Of a stretch of 64,000 nucleotides of DNA, positions 16,781 to 25,666 are shown piece after piece. The DNA is from Asanoa ferruginea. GTDB taxonomy: Bacteria > Actinomycetota > Actinomycetes > Mycobacteriales > Micromonosporaceae. The stretch's first letter is position 1, and the number at the start of each line of letters is the position of its first letter. Location of the stretch: the NCBI RefSeq assembly GCF_003387075.1, contig NZ_QUMQ01000001.1, forward strand, positions 8,804,001-8,868,000, written 5' to 3'. Under the pieces are notes generated by a model. That model was not told where the DNA came from, made no database searches, and worked only from the letters and a program-made list of their open reading frames with translations. The position numbers and the translations under genes are program-made.

Positions 16781-18574
16781 GTGCGCGAATTCTCCGTACC
16801 CCCGGTCGTGACGATCGGGGACGCGGCCAACCTGACCGATCCGGTGTGGGACAACGCCGTGGTGGCGCCCGACACGGTGCAGTTCCGGCGGCGCCGGGAC
16901 GGTGCCTGGGCCGACGTCACCTGCGGCCAGTTCCGCGACGAGGTCGTCGCGCTGGCCCGTGGGCTGGTCGCGGCCGGCGTCCAACCCGGTGCGCGGGTGG
17001 GGCTGATGAGCCGCACGCGCTACGAGTGGACGCTGATCGACTACGCGATCTGGTCAGTGGGCGCCGTCACCGTGCCCGTTTACGAGACGTCCAGCGCCGA
17101 GCAGGTGCGCTGGATCCTCGAAGACTCGGGCGCCGTCGCCGTGTTCGTCGAGACCGAGGCCCACGCGCTGCTGGTCGCCGGCGTCCGCGAAGACCTGAGC
17201 GCCCTCACCGAGGTGTGGCACATCGACGGCGGCGACCTCGACCTGCTCCGCGAGCAGGGCGCGACGGTCGACGCCGCGGTGATCGACGAGCAGCGGCGCA
17301 CCTCGACCGCCAACGACGTCGCCACGATCATCTACACCAGCGGCACGACCGGCCGCCCCAAAGGTTGCGTGCTGACCCACCGCAACCTGCTCTCCGACAT
17401 CACCAACGCGGTGCCGGTGCTGCCCGACCTGTTCCACGAGGGCGCCTCGACCCTGCTGTTCCTGCCGCTGGCCCACTCGTTCGCCCGGCTGATCCAGATC
17501 GGCATGGTGCAGGCCCGCGCCACGATGGGGCACCTGCCCGACACCAAGACGCTGGTCGACGACCTCAAGGTGTTCCAGCCGACGTTCCTGCTCTCGGTGC
17601 CCCGGGTGTTCGAGAAGGTGCACACCGCGGCCAAGCAGCGCGCCGCGGCCGACGGCAAGGGCGGCATCTTCGACAAGGCCGAGCAGGTGGCGATCGCCTA
17701 CTCGACCGCGCTCGAGGGCGACGGCCCGGGCCTCGGCCTGCGGATGCAGCACGCCCTCTACGACAAGCTGGTCTACGGCAAGCTGCGCGCCGCGCTGGGT
17801 GGCCACTGCACCCGGGCCATCTCCGGCGGCGCGCCGCTGGGCGCCCGGCTCGCGCACTTCTTCCGCGGCATCGGCGTCACGGTCTACGAGGGTTACGGCC
17901 TCACCGAGACCTCCCCCGCGGTCGCGGTCAACCTGGAGAGCGCCACCCGGATCGGCACCGTCGGCCGGCCGCTGCCCGGCGTGACCGTTCGGGTCGCCGA
18001 CGACGGCGAGATCCTGGTCAAGGGCCCGCTGGTGTTCAAGGAATACTGGCGCAACCCCGAGGCGACCGCCGACGTGCTCGACAGCGACGGCTGGTTCCGC
18101 AGTGGCGACCTGGGCGAGCTCGACGACGACGGCTACCTGACGATCACCGGTCGCAAGAAGGAGATCATCGTCACCGCGGCCGGCAAGAACGTCGCCCCGG
18201 CCGTGCTCGAAGACCGGATCCGCGCGCATACGCTGGTCAGCCAGGCGTTAGTGATCGGCGACCGGCAGCCGTTCATCGCCGCCCTGGTGACCATCGACCC
18301 CGAGGCGCTGCCCCGCTGGCTGGAGACCCAGGGTCTGCCGGCCGGCACCTCGGTGGCCGACCTGCGCACCGACGAGAAGCTGCGCGCCGAGATCCAGGCC
18401 GCGATCGACGACGCCAACAAGGCCGTCTCGCACGCCGAGGCGATAAAGGAGTTCCGCATCCTGCCCGCCGACTTCACCGAGGCGACCGGGGAACTGACCC
18501 CGTCCCTCAAGGTCAAGCGCGGTGTCGTGATCAAGGCAAACCAGGCCGAGATTGACGAGATCTATCGCCGATGA
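16781..18574 (+). CDS. fadD15: Long-chain fatty-acid-CoA ligase (FadD15-like)
   Basis: A 597-residue ANL-superfamily enzyme forming acyl-AMP and then acyl-CoA. The open frame begins at 16556, but a GTG at 16781 with AGGAGG 4 nt upstream is the evident start. The P-loop IIYTSGTTGRPKGCVLTH is at about 183-200; YEGYGLTETSPAVAVN, WFRSGDLGELDDDGY and GRKKEIIVTAAGKNVAP are the A5, A7 and A8-A10 motifs. The sequence resembles the FadD15/SCO2131 type conserved in this neighbourhood. The sensor kinase overlaps its stop by 4 bp, which is an unusual partner for a ligase. Confidence 0.93.
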   Translation: MREFSVPPVVTIGDAANLTDPVWDNAVVAPDTVQFRRRRDGAWADVTCGQFRDEVVALARGLVAAGVQPGARVGLMSRTRYEWTLIDYAIWSVGAVTVPVYETSSAEQVRWILEDSGAVAVFVETEAHALLVAGVREDLSALTEVWHIDGGDLDLLREQGATVDAAVIDEQRRTSTANDVATIIYTSGTTGRPKGCVLTHRNLLSDITNAVPVLPDLFHEGASTLLFLPLAHSFARLIQIGMVQARATMGHLPDTKTLVDDLKVFQPTFLLSVPRVFEKVHTAAKQRAAADGKGGIFDKAEQVAIAYSTALEGDGPGLGLRMQHALYDKLVYGKLRAALGGHCTRAISGGAPLGARLAHFFRGIGVTVYEGYGLTETSPAVAVNLESATRIGTVGRPLPGVTVRVADDGEILVKGPLVFKEYWRNPEATADVLDSDGWFRSGDLGELDDDGYLTITGRKKEIIVTAAGKNVAPAVLEDRIRAHTLVSQALVIGDRQPFIAALVTIDPEALPRWLETQGLPAGTSVADLRTDEKLRAEIQAAIDDANKAVSHAEAIKEFRILPADFTEATGELTPSLKVKRGVVIKANQAEIDEIYRR

Positions 18575-20274
18575 CGTCGGACGCGACCGCACCTACCCCC
18601 ATCCGCGCCCACCCGCTCGCCGTGGCCGCGCGGATCGTGATGCTCGCGCTCGTCGCCGTCCTCGTGCTGCTCACCACCCAGCAACTCGCGCAGCTCTGGT
18701 GGATCGGGCTGCTGATCATCGCCGGCGTGCCGGCCGTGATCGTGCCCCGGCACCCGGTGCTGGCCCCGCTCGGCCGGTTCGCCGAGGTGATCATCGTCGG
18801 CCTCGGCGCCGCACAGGTCGCTGAGCACACCGCCAACACCTCGATCGGCCAGGGCGTCGGTGCGGCCGCGCTGCTGCCCTACCTGTCGGTGCCGCTGACC
18901 GTGACCGCGCTGCGCCGGCTGTCCCGGGAGAGCGCCGCGCTGCTCAGCGTGGCCGCCCTGGCACTGGTCCTGGGCGGGGTGATCAGCTCCAGCGACGGCA
19001 ATCCGCTGATCGCCGAGCCGGTCTACCTGGTCGTCGCCGCGCAGTGGCTGATCCTGGCCTCGCTCGGCACCCTCGCGGCCTCGACGCTCCAGCGGATCAT
19101 GCAGCAGCGCGAGAAGGCCGGGCGACCACAGCCCTACGCGGAGGCGACCCGGCTGCTGACCCAGTTGCGCAGCGTCGCCCGCCAGCTTCCCGGCGCCACG
19201 CTCGACCCGGGCGGCATCTCCGAGCACCTGGTCGAGGAGCTGCGCGCAGTGACCCGCGCCGACCGCGCCGCGGTGCTCTCGGCCAGCGGCGGGGGCCGGC
19301 TGGTGGTGCTCGCCCAGGCGGGCGTCGACCGGGTCGACTGGGAGACCAGCCTCGATGCCGACTCGGCGATCGCCGAGGCGTGGGCCAGCCAGCAGCCCTA
19401 CACCGCGAGCCGGTCACAGGCCCGCTCCCACCGCCGGGGTGAGGTTTCGGCCCTGGTGGTGCCGTTGGTGGCCGGCGTCCGCACCATCGGATTGGTGATC
19501 ATCGAGGCCGACGCCGCCGGCCTCTACCCGCCCGCCGTGGTCCAGCGGGTGACCGCGCTCACCGGCCCCGCCGCGCTGCGGCTGGAGGCGGCGCTGCTCT
19601 TCGACGAGGTCCGGTCACTCGCGACCAACGAGGAACGGCAGCGGTTGGCCCGCGAGATCCACGACGGGGTCGCGCAGGAACTGGTCATGGTCGGCTACGG
19701 GATCGACAACGCGCTCGCCACGCTGCCCGACGACGCCAAGGAGACCGCCGAGGAGCTGCGTACGCTGCGCGGCGAGGTCACCCGGGTGATCACCGAGCTA
19801 CGGCTGTCACTCTTCGAGCTGCGCTCCGAGGTCGACCGGCAGGGCGGCCTGGCCGCCGCGATCTCCGAATACGCCCGCACCATCGGCGCCTCCGGTGGCC
19901 TGCGGGTGCACGTCACACTGGACGACTCGACCGCGCGGCTGCCCGCCGCCACGGAGGCCGAGTTGCTCCGGATAGCACAGGAAGCGATCACGAACGCCCG
20001 AAAGCACGCCGGAGCCACTAACCTGTGGGTCTCGTGTTCCATCGATCCGCCCTACGCCCAGATCGAAGTCTCCGACGACGGTCAGGGCATCGCCGACCAG
20101 CGTCCGGACGGGCGCTACGGCCTTGCGATCATGGCGGAGAGAGCGGAACGTATCCGAGGCCGGTTGGAGATCAGTCCGCGGAGTCCGTCCGGCACGACCG
20201 TGGCGGTGGTAGTCGGGACGTCACCGCGGCGCGATAGCGTGCGCGATAGCGTCACCGCATCAGAAGGGGAGTAA
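18571..20274 (+). CDS. Membrane sensor histidine kinase (HisKA_3/NarL type)
   Basis: A 567-residue kinase. Residues about 15-175 hold five or six transmembrane helices, followed by a linker and a GAF-like domain (about 205-345, LVEELRAVTRADRAAVL to GVRTIGLVIIEADAAGL). The dimerisation/phosphoacceptor box is ERQRLAREIHDGVAQEL with H364. The HATPase motifs are EAITNARKHAGA (N-box) and VSDDGQGI (G1). The signal is unknown. It overlaps the ligase by 4 bp and is followed after 7 nt by its response regulator. Confidence 0.92.
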   Translation: MTSDATAPTPIRAHPLAVAARIVMLALVAVLVLLTTQQLAQLWWIGLLIIAGVPAVIVPRHPVLAPLGRFAEVIIVGLGAAQVAEHTANTSIGQGVGAAALLPYLSVPLTVTALRRLSRESAALLSVAALALVLGGVISSSDGNPLIAEPVYLVVAAQWLILASLGTLAASTLQRIMQQREKAGRPQPYAEATRLLTQLRSVARQLPGATLDPGGISEHLVEELRAVTRADRAAVLSASGGGRLVVLAQAGVDRVDWETSLDADSAIAEAWASQQPYTASRSQARSHRRGEVSALVVPLVAGVRTIGLVIIEADAAGLYPPAVVQRVTALTGPAALRLEAALLFDEVRSLATNEERQRLAREIHDGVAQELVMVGYGIDNALATLPDDAKETAEELRTLRGEVTRVITELRLSLFELRSEVDRQGGLAAAISEYARTIGASGGLRVHVTLDDSTARLPAATEAELLRIAQEAITNARKHAGATNLWVSCSIDPPYAQIEVSDDGQGIADQRPDGRYGLAIMAERAERIRGRLEISPRSPSGTTVAVVVGTSPRRDSVRDSVTASEGE

Positions 20275-20281
20275 CCCGAGC

Positions 20282-20950
20282 ATGACGACCAGCCCATCGC
20301 CGACCACGCGCACCAAGGTTCTCCTTGTGGATGATCACGACCTGATCCGCAAGGGACTTCGGCACGCGTTCGAGCGCGACCGCCAGTTCGAGGTCGTGGG
20401 TGAGGCTGCCACCGCCGCCGAGGGCGTCCGCCAGGCTGGTGCGCTGCAGCCCGATGTCGTGATCATGGACCTGCGCCTGCCCGACGGCAGCGGCCTCGAA
20501 GCCACCCGCGCGCTGCGCAAGTCGAGCAGCACGATGGGCATCGTCGTGCTGACCATGTACGCGGGCGACGACCAGCTCTTCGGCGCGCTCGAGGCGGGCG
20601 CGAGCGCGTTCGTCCCGAAGACCGCGCCGGCCGACGAGGTCGTGGCCGCCGCCCGGCACGCGGCGTCGTCGCCGTCGGCGTTCACCGCGGCCGACCTGGC
20701 CGAGGCGATGAAGCGCCGGCTCGCCCCGTCGGGCCCGCAGCTGTCCCCCCGCGAGGGCCAGGTGCTGCGCCTGCTCGCCGACGGCATGTCGGTCGCCGGC
20801 ATCGCGAAGCAGCTCTTCGTCAGCGAGTCGACGGCGAAGACCCACATCTCGAAGCTCTACGAGAAGCTGGGCGCCGCCAACCGGGCCCAGGCCCTGATGA
20901 CCGCGCTGCGGCTGGGCCTGCTCGAAGCCCCCGACGCCCCGAAGTTCTAA
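20282..20950 (+). CDS. NarL/LuxR-family response regulator
   Basis: A 222-residue two-domain regulator. The receiver has the acidic pair D17-D18, phosphorylation site D63 in VVIMDLRLPDGSG, T in VVLTMYA and K in AFVPKTAP. The C-terminal GerE domain (LSPREGQVLRLLADGMSVAGIAKQL, then VSESTAKTHISKLYEKL) is a full LuxR-type HTH. RBS is AGGGGAG, about 12 nt before the ATG. It is the cognate partner of the kinase directly upstream. Its stop overlaps the convergent DUF4395 gene by 4 bp. Confidence 0.94.
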   Translation: MTTSPSPTTRTKVLLVDDHDLIRKGLRHAFERDRQFEVVGEAATAAEGVRQAGALQPDVVIMDLRLPDGSGLEATRALRKSSSTMGIVVLTMYAGDDQLFGALEAGASAFVPKTAPADEVVAAARHAASSPSAFTAADLAEAMKRRLAPSGPQLSPREGQVLRLLADGMSVAGIAKQLFVSESTAKTHISKLYEKLGAANRAQALMTALRLGLLEAPDAPKF

Positions 20951-21396
20951 TCGTTCGTCTGGATCCGGGCGGCCATCGGCCGTCCGGTCATCCGGCGTGC
21001 CGCGAGGTAGAGCTCGCACCCGAGGCAGAGCCCGAACACACTGTTGAGAAACGCGGCGGCCAACCCGAACGCGGCGGCGACGATGCCCACCGCGGTCCCG
21101 GCGGTGCCACCCGCACCGAAGGCGATGGCCGCGGTGATCGCGAACACGCCGCCGAGCGCCTGGGCGAACCGGACCGGCTCGGCCGGCTCTCTCTCGGTGG
21201 GCGGCGCGAGCCTGGGCGCGACGACGGTGCGGTAGATCAGCGAGTAGGGACCCTTGCGCGGGTCGATCGCGGTGATGGCGAAGACGACGGCCTGGGCGAG
21301 GGCGAGCCACCAGGCGCCGGTCACCAGGATCAGGACAAAGACGATCGCGGTCAGGCCGGCGGCGAAGCGCGGGCCACGGGGGTCGAGCAGCATCAT
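20947..21396 (-). CDS. DUF4395 membrane protein
   Basis: About 149 residues. LLDPRGPRFAAGLTAIVF opens the DUF4395 family, and four hydrophobic helices follow, including FGLAAAFLNSVFGLCLGCELYL with a CLGC pair. Two adjacent ATG codons (21396 and 21393) are possible starts; the second has better spacing (5 nt) from AGGTGG. DUF4395 proteins are integral membrane proteins often encoded beside thioredoxin-like genes, as here, suggesting a role in periplasmic or membrane thiol chemistry; this is inference. Confidence 0.78.
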   Translation of the reverse strand: MMLLDPRGPRFAAGLTAIVFVLILVTGAWWLALAQAVVFAITAIDPRKGPYSLIYRTVVAPRLAPPTEREPAEPVRFAQALGGVFAITAAIAFGAGGTAGTAVGIVAAAFGLAAAFLNSVFGLCLGCELYLAARRMTGRPMAARIQTND

Positions 21397-21437
21397 TCCC
21401 ACCTTGGGGGTTTCGTCGGTCCGGGCCTGGGTCTTCG

Positions 21438-21506
21438 TCAGCGACAGAGGCTGGCGGCCAGGCGGCCGTGATCGACGATGCGGCGGCGGGTGAGCTTGTC
21501 GTTCAT
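21438..21506 (-). CDS. Possible 22-codon leader ORF between thioredoxin and DUF4395 genes
   Basis: An ATG overlapping the thioredoxin-like stop (ATGA) opens MNDKLTRRRIVDHGRLAASL and closes at a TGA 41 nt before the DUF4395 start. It could be a translated small ORF that couples the two genes, or chance. No family is recognisable. Confidence 0.25.
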   Translation of the reverse strand: MNDKLTRRRIVDHGRLAASLCR

Positions 21507-22024
21507 CGCGCGGCGTTCTCCAGCATCGGCGCGATGGCGGCGAGCACCTGGGCCTTGGCCGGGACACCGCTGGCCCGCTGCACGATCCGCCCGTTGGCGA
21601 CGACCAAGGTCGTCGGGGTACGCCAGATGTCCAGCGCCCGCACGGCGTCGAGGTGACTCTCGGCGTCGACCTCGAGGTGGGTGACCCCGTCGACCATCCC
21701 GGCGACGTCGCCGAGCACGCGGCGAGTGGCCCGGCACGGGGCACAGAAGGCCGACGAGAACTGCACGAGGGTGACCGGTGTGGCGGGGTCGACGCCGAGG
21801 TCCCGCAACGTCTGATCGCCAGCGGCATGGTCATCGGCGGCCAGCGTCGCCGGCCCGTTGTCGCTGGGCAGCGTGCCACCGTGCGAATCCGCGTCCATCT
21901 GACCGGTACCTCCGTCGGCGACGGTCCGCAGCCGACCGTCGCGGCGGTTATGCCACACGCCGAAGACGGTCGCCACGACAAGCACGGCGACGGCCACGAC
22001 GATCCCGGTCACAGCGGAGCCCAC
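21503..22024 (-). CDS. Membrane-anchored thioredoxin-like protein
   Basis: 173 residues. One N-terminal transmembrane segment (VTGIVVAVAVLVVATVFGVW, about 5-24), a charged 45-residue linker, and a thioredoxin fold. The active site FCAPC has C94 and C97, with the cis-Pro in IWRTPTTLVV. It probably exchanges thiols or disulfides outside the membrane. Pairing with the DUF4395 gene downstream suggests one redox module. Confidence 0.88.
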   Translation of the reverse strand: MGSAVTGIVVAVAVLVVATVFGVWHNRRDGRLRTVADGGTGQMDADSHGGTLPSDNGPATLAADDHAAGDQTLRDLGVDPATPVTLVQFSSAFCAPCRATRRVLGDVAGMVDGVTHLEVDAESHLDAVRALDIWRTPTTLVVANGRIVQRASGVPAKAQVLAAIAPMLENAAR

Positions 22025-22098
22025 CGATCTAAGGTGCCACGATCACCCGAACCAGCGCCATGACGTGGCCCACGTCTCACGGCGTAAGGTGCTCGGTC

Positions 22099-22752
22099 AT
22101 GATCGAACCGGACTTCGTCACCACCACCCGAGCGTCCTACAACACGCTGGCGGCCGACTACGCCGAAAGGTTCGCCTCCGATCTGCAGCAGCGCCCGCTG
22201 GAACGCGCCCTGCTCACCTGGTTCGCCGAACTGGTCGGCGACGGCCCGGTCCTCGACGTCGGCTGCGGCCCCGGCCGCACGGCGGGCTTCCTGCACGCGC
22301 TGGGCGTCGACATCGCCGGCTTGGACCTCTCCCCCGAGTTCCTGACCATCGCCCGCGCCGAAAACCCCGGCATCCGCTTCGACGAGGGCTCGATGCTGGC
22401 GCTCCCCGACCCGCCCGGCACCTTCGCGGGCCTGCTGGCCAACTACTCGCTGATCCACATCCCCGACGAGAGGCTGCCAGAGGTCCTGGCCGGTTTCCAC
22501 CGCGTCCTGCGCCCGGGCGGCTACCTGTGGGTGGCCTTCCAGGTCGGCGACGAGCCGCGCATCATGACCGACGCCTGGGGCCACGAGGTCGACCTGGTCT
22601 TCCGCCGCCGCCAGCCGGACCAGGTGGCGAAGCTGCTGTTAGCGGCCGGTTTCGACGTGCGGGCCACCATCGTGCGCGAACCCGAACCCGAAGAGCTGAC
22701 CAGCTTCGCCACCCTGCTGGCCCGCAAACGCCCGGACTCCGACCTCCTCTGA
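22099..22752 (+). CDS. Class I SAM-dependent methyltransferase
   Basis: 217 residues if started at the ATG at 22099 (AAGG 11 nt upstream); the frame is open from 22060. The Rossmann SAM-binding motif VLDVGCGPGRTAGFL (about 50-64), the acidic loop GLDLSPEFL, motif II FAGLLANYSLIHI and HRVLRPGGYLWVAF are all present. The TTRASYNTLAADYAE opening is typical of small-molecule methyltransferases. Substrate unknown. It ends at island D. Confidence 0.88.
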   Translation: MIEPDFVTTTRASYNTLAADYAERFASDLQQRPLERALLTWFAELVGDGPVLDVGCGPGRTAGFLHALGVDIAGLDLSPEFLTIARAENPGIRFDEGSMLALPDPPGTFAGLLANYSLIHIPDERLPEVLAGFHRVLRPGGYLWVAFQVGDEPRIMTDAWGHEVDLVFRRRQPDQVAKLLLAAGFDVRATIVREPEPEELTSFATLLARKRPDSDLL

Positions 22753-23241
22753 CCGGCAGGGGCTGTCTCCCGCGAGCTACATGTTTTCTTATGTACCTAC
22801 ATGCCAAAACATGTACGCGGATTCGCACCCACCACTGGGCGGAGCCCACGCGACGCGCTGTGCCACCGGAACGCTGAGCCGCGGATCGCCGCCGAAATGG
22901 CGGCGCGATCCGCGGTCGCGCGGGGGGATCTGCAGGGGAAGCACTCAGCAGGCGTCCGTGACGCCGCTCAGGGCACTCGCGGCCCCGCTGCCGGACGGCG
23001 GCGAACCAACTCCACGCGGCGGCGCCGGAACCGGGCTCACGGTGCCGATTGATGTGGAGGCTGCTCCGCTGACCGGCGGCCAAAGCCGCCGCGATCCCAC
23101 CGCCAGCAGCCCAGCGCACGCCTCGCGATCCAAGCCCACCGCGCCCGCACGCCAGGCCCGATGGCCGCGATCTCGCGGCGTGCGGGCGCCGGCGTCGGGA
23201 TCCGGGCTGAAGTCGTCCTGTTTGGACGAGCGTCGCCCTCG
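22753..23241. other. Palindrome island D (gene-free, 489 bp)
   Basis: It separates the convergent methyltransferase and pimB genes. It contains the AT-rich palindrome at 22778-22815, a hairpin at 22879-22915 (CCGCGGATCG with CGATCCGCGG, inner CCGCC/GGCGG, loop GAAAT) and a 13-bp perfect stem GCGCCCGCACGCC (23141-23153) with GGCGTGCGGGCGC (23177-23189). It lacks the AGATCTAGG palindrome. Open frames through it look spurious. Confidence 0.75.
22778..22815. repeat. AT-rich nested palindrome in island D
   Basis: TACATGTTTT (22778-22787) pairs with AAAACATGTA (22806-22815); inside it ATGTA and TACAT pair around CC. The four arms all carry the word ACATG or its near reverse. It stands 26 bp after the methyltransferase stop and lacks a T-run. 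Confidence 0.85.
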
Positions 23242-24366
23242 TCAGGGGGTCAGGAGGGCGCGCATGCGGGTGGCCTGGGTTTGCCAGCGCCAGTCGCGTT
23301 CTACCCAGGCTCGGCCGGCCTGGCCCATGCGGTGGGCCAGGTCGGCGTCGGCCAGCAACGTGGTCAGGCGGTCGGCGAGCTGGGTCAGGTCGCGGCCGTC
23401 GACGACGTAGCCGGTTTCGCCGTCGCGGACCGCGTCGGGGGCGCCGCCCGAGTCGCCGGCCACGACGGGGAGGCCGGTCGCTGAGGCCTCCAAATAGACG
23501 ATGCCCAGGCCCTCGACGTCTAACCCGTGGTTGCGGGTGCGGCACGGCATGGCGAAGACGTCGCCGGCCGCGTAGTGGGCCGGTAGCTCCTCCCAGGGGA
23601 CGCCGCGGGTGATGACCACGTGGTCGGCCACGCCCAGTGCGGTGGCCAGGCGGCGCAGGCGGGCGTGGTTGGGGCCGCCGCCGACGAGCAGGAGCAGGGC
23701 GTCGGGGATCTGCTCGCGGATCGCCGGCAGGGCGCGGATCAGGGCGTCCTGGCCCTTGCGGTGGACCAGGCGGGAGACGCAGACGATGACCCGGCGGTCG
23801 CCGATGCCGTGGCGAGCGCGGATCGCGCTGCCGTCGACGCCCGGGTGGAACAGGTCGACGTCGACGCCGGGCGCCAGGCGGCGCAGGTCGGTCAGGCCGT
23901 GCAGGGCGCGCTCGAGCCTCGTGCGCTGGTAGTCGGTCAGGTAGGTCACCACGTCGGCGCCCCGGGCGATGCGGCGGAGCAGGCCGCGGGCGCCGGGCAA
24001 CGCCGCCCAGCCGACCTCGTGGCCGTGGGTCAGGGCGACCACGCGCTCCACCCCCGCGCGCCGGCGCAGGCCCTCGGCCAGCAGGCCCAGCGGGGCGGCC
24101 GCGCCGAACCAGACCGTGTCGCACTCGTGGGCCCTGGCCAGCTCGGCGGCCCGGCGGGCGACCCCCGGCGTGGGCAGCAGGACGCCGGTCGACTCGCGGA
24201 TCACCTCGAAGGGCTGGTCGGCGTCGAACTTGTCGGCACCGCGCCAGCTCGACGCGTAGACCACGATCGAGCCCGGGGGCTGGCGGACCGCCAGTTGGTG
24301 GACGAACTTCTGGATGCCGCCGGGGCGGGGCGGGAAGTCGTTGGTGACGAGCAGCGTGCGGGTCAT
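23242..24366 (-). CDS. pimB: GT4 glycosyltransferase, PimB-like mannosyltransferase
   Basis: A 374-residue GT-B enzyme. LLVTNDFPPRPGGIQKFV opens the acceptor domain, SRLVHRKGQDALIRALP marks the donor domain, and VEGLGIVYLEASATGLPVV carries the E-x7-E donor-binding motif. These closely fit PimB', which adds the second mannose to phosphatidylinositol mannoside using GDP-mannose at the inner membrane face. It follows the M48 protease gene by 6 bp and lies in the same genomic neighbourhood as mycobacterial pimB (Rv2188c, from memory). Donor and acceptor are inferred from family. Confidence 0.88.
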   Translation of the reverse strand: MTRTLLVTNDFPPRPGGIQKFVHQLAVRQPPGSIVVYASSWRGADKFDADQPFEVIRESTGVLLPTPGVARRAAELARAHECDTVWFGAAAPLGLLAEGLRRRAGVERVVALTHGHEVGWAALPGARGLLRRIARGADVVTYLTDYQRTRLERALHGLTDLRRLAPGVDVDLFHPGVDGSAIRARHGIGDRRVIVCVSRLVHRKGQDALIRALPAIREQIPDALLLLVGGGPNHARLRRLATALGVADHVVITRGVPWEELPAHYAAGDVFAMPCRTRNHGLDVEGLGIVYLEASATGLPVVAGDSGGAPDAVRDGETGYVVDGRDLTQLADRLTTLLADADLAHRMGQAGRAWVERDWRWQTQATRMRALLTP

Positions 24367-24372
24367 CGGCCC

Positions 24373-25638
24373 CTACCTCTCGCCGCGGGCGTAGGCGCGG
24401 GCCGCCGCCATCCGCTCCACCGTGGACGGATGTGACGCGGCGTAGAGGTATTCCCAGCGCGGTGGGTCGGGGTCGCCCAGGTTGACCGACGACAGCCGGG
24501 CCTGCATCGCCTCGAACGTCGTCGGGTCCTGGGTCAGGGCCAGCGCGTGGGCGTCGGCCCGGGCCTCGGTGTGCCGGGACACCAGGCCCTGCGCCGGTGA
24601 CGAGACGACACCCGCGACCGCCGCCACCGCGAGCAGCAGGGCGAAGGCCCGTGGCTCGGCGATCGAGGTCACGCCGGCCACGCGGAGCAGGCTGCTCCAG
24701 CCGCCCAGCAGGAACAGGGCGACCACCGCGAGCGCCGCGCCCAAGGCGCCGATCAGCGTGCCGGTGAACACGTCGCGGTCTTTCGCGTGGCCGAGCTCGT
24801 GTGCGACCACGCTGACCACCTCGGGCGGGGTCGCTTCGGTCAGCAGCGTGTCGTAGACGACGATCCGGCGGGTCGGGCCGAGGCCCGACACGTAGGCGTT
24901 GACCTGGCGGGTGCGCCGGGACGCGTCGGCCACCAGCACGTCGCGGACCGGGACGCCGTCGGTGCGGGCGAGCTGGATCAGCTCGGTGCGCAGCGGGCCG
25001 TCGGCCATCGGGGTGAAGCGGTTGAAGACCGGCTCGACCAGCACCGGCAGCACGAACGACATGAGCACCACCAGCGTGGCGGCGCCGGCCGCGCCCCAGG
25101 CCCACCACCAGCGGGGCGCGAAGTGGGTGATCGTGTAGAAGCCGAGCAGGGCCACCACGCCGATCACGGCCGACACCGCGAAGCCCTTGAGCAGGTCGAC
25201 CAGCCAGCCGCCCCAACCCTGGGTGGACAGCTCGTAGCGGACCAGGATCGTGTGCCGCCACGCGGCGAACGGCAGGGTGAGCAGGTCGGCGACGAGGACC
25301 ACGACGATGCCGCCGACGATCGCCTGTGCGACCCAGTTGCCGCCGAACGGCCGGCCGACCGCCTCGATCAGCCGGGCGCCGAGCGGGGTCAGGCCCAGCA
25401 CCAGGGCGATGACCAGGCCGACCAGCAGGCTGCCGTAGCCGGCGGGGCGCAACGCCGAGTGGAACGCCCGGCCCTCGGCGACCCGGTCGGCCGGCAGCGT
25501 GCGGAGCGCCGCGAGCTGGTCGGCCCGGGGCGCCGGCGGGCGGTGCCAGGGCACCAGCACCACGACGGTCACTGCCAGGGCGACCGCGAGCACGCCGAAG
25601 GCGACCACCGCCCACATCCGTGGCGTCATCCCCGGCAC
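24373..25638 (-). CDS. M48 (Ste24-like) membrane metalloprotease
   Basis: 421 residues. The catalytic zinc motif HELGH is H280-E281-H284 within VVAHELGHAKDRD; the third ligand is probably the Glu in HTEARADAHAL, downstream. At least six hydrophobic segments occur at about 10-28, 68-85, 105-125, 150-170, 180-200 and 305-325, as in CAAX prenyl protease 1 homologues. A prenylated substrate is unlikely in bacteria; quality control of membrane proteins is a more usual role. A second ATG 9 nt downstream is also possible. Sits between a small Cys protein and pimB. Confidence 0.88.
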   Translation of the reverse strand: MPGMTPRMWAVVAFGVLAVALAVTVVVLVPWHRPPAPRADQLAALRTLPADRVAEGRAFHSALRPAGYGSLLVGLVIALVLGLTPLGARLIEAVGRPFGGNWVAQAIVGGIVVVLVADLLTLPFAAWRHTILVRYELSTQGWGGWLVDLLKGFAVSAVIGVVALLGFYTITHFAPRWWWAWGAAGAATLVVLMSFVLPVLVEPVFNRFTPMADGPLRTELIQLARTDGVPVRDVLVADASRRTRQVNAYVSGLGPTRRIVVYDTLLTEATPPEVVSVVAHELGHAKDRDVFTGTLIGALGAALAVVALFLLGGWSSLLRVAGVTSIAEPRAFALLLAVAAVAGVVSSPAQGLVSRHTEARADAHALALTQDPTTFEAMQARLSSVNLGDPDPPRWEYLYAASHPSTVERMAAARAYARGER

Positions 25639-25666
25639 CTCCCCTGGCGTCGGACCATAGTAAAGG

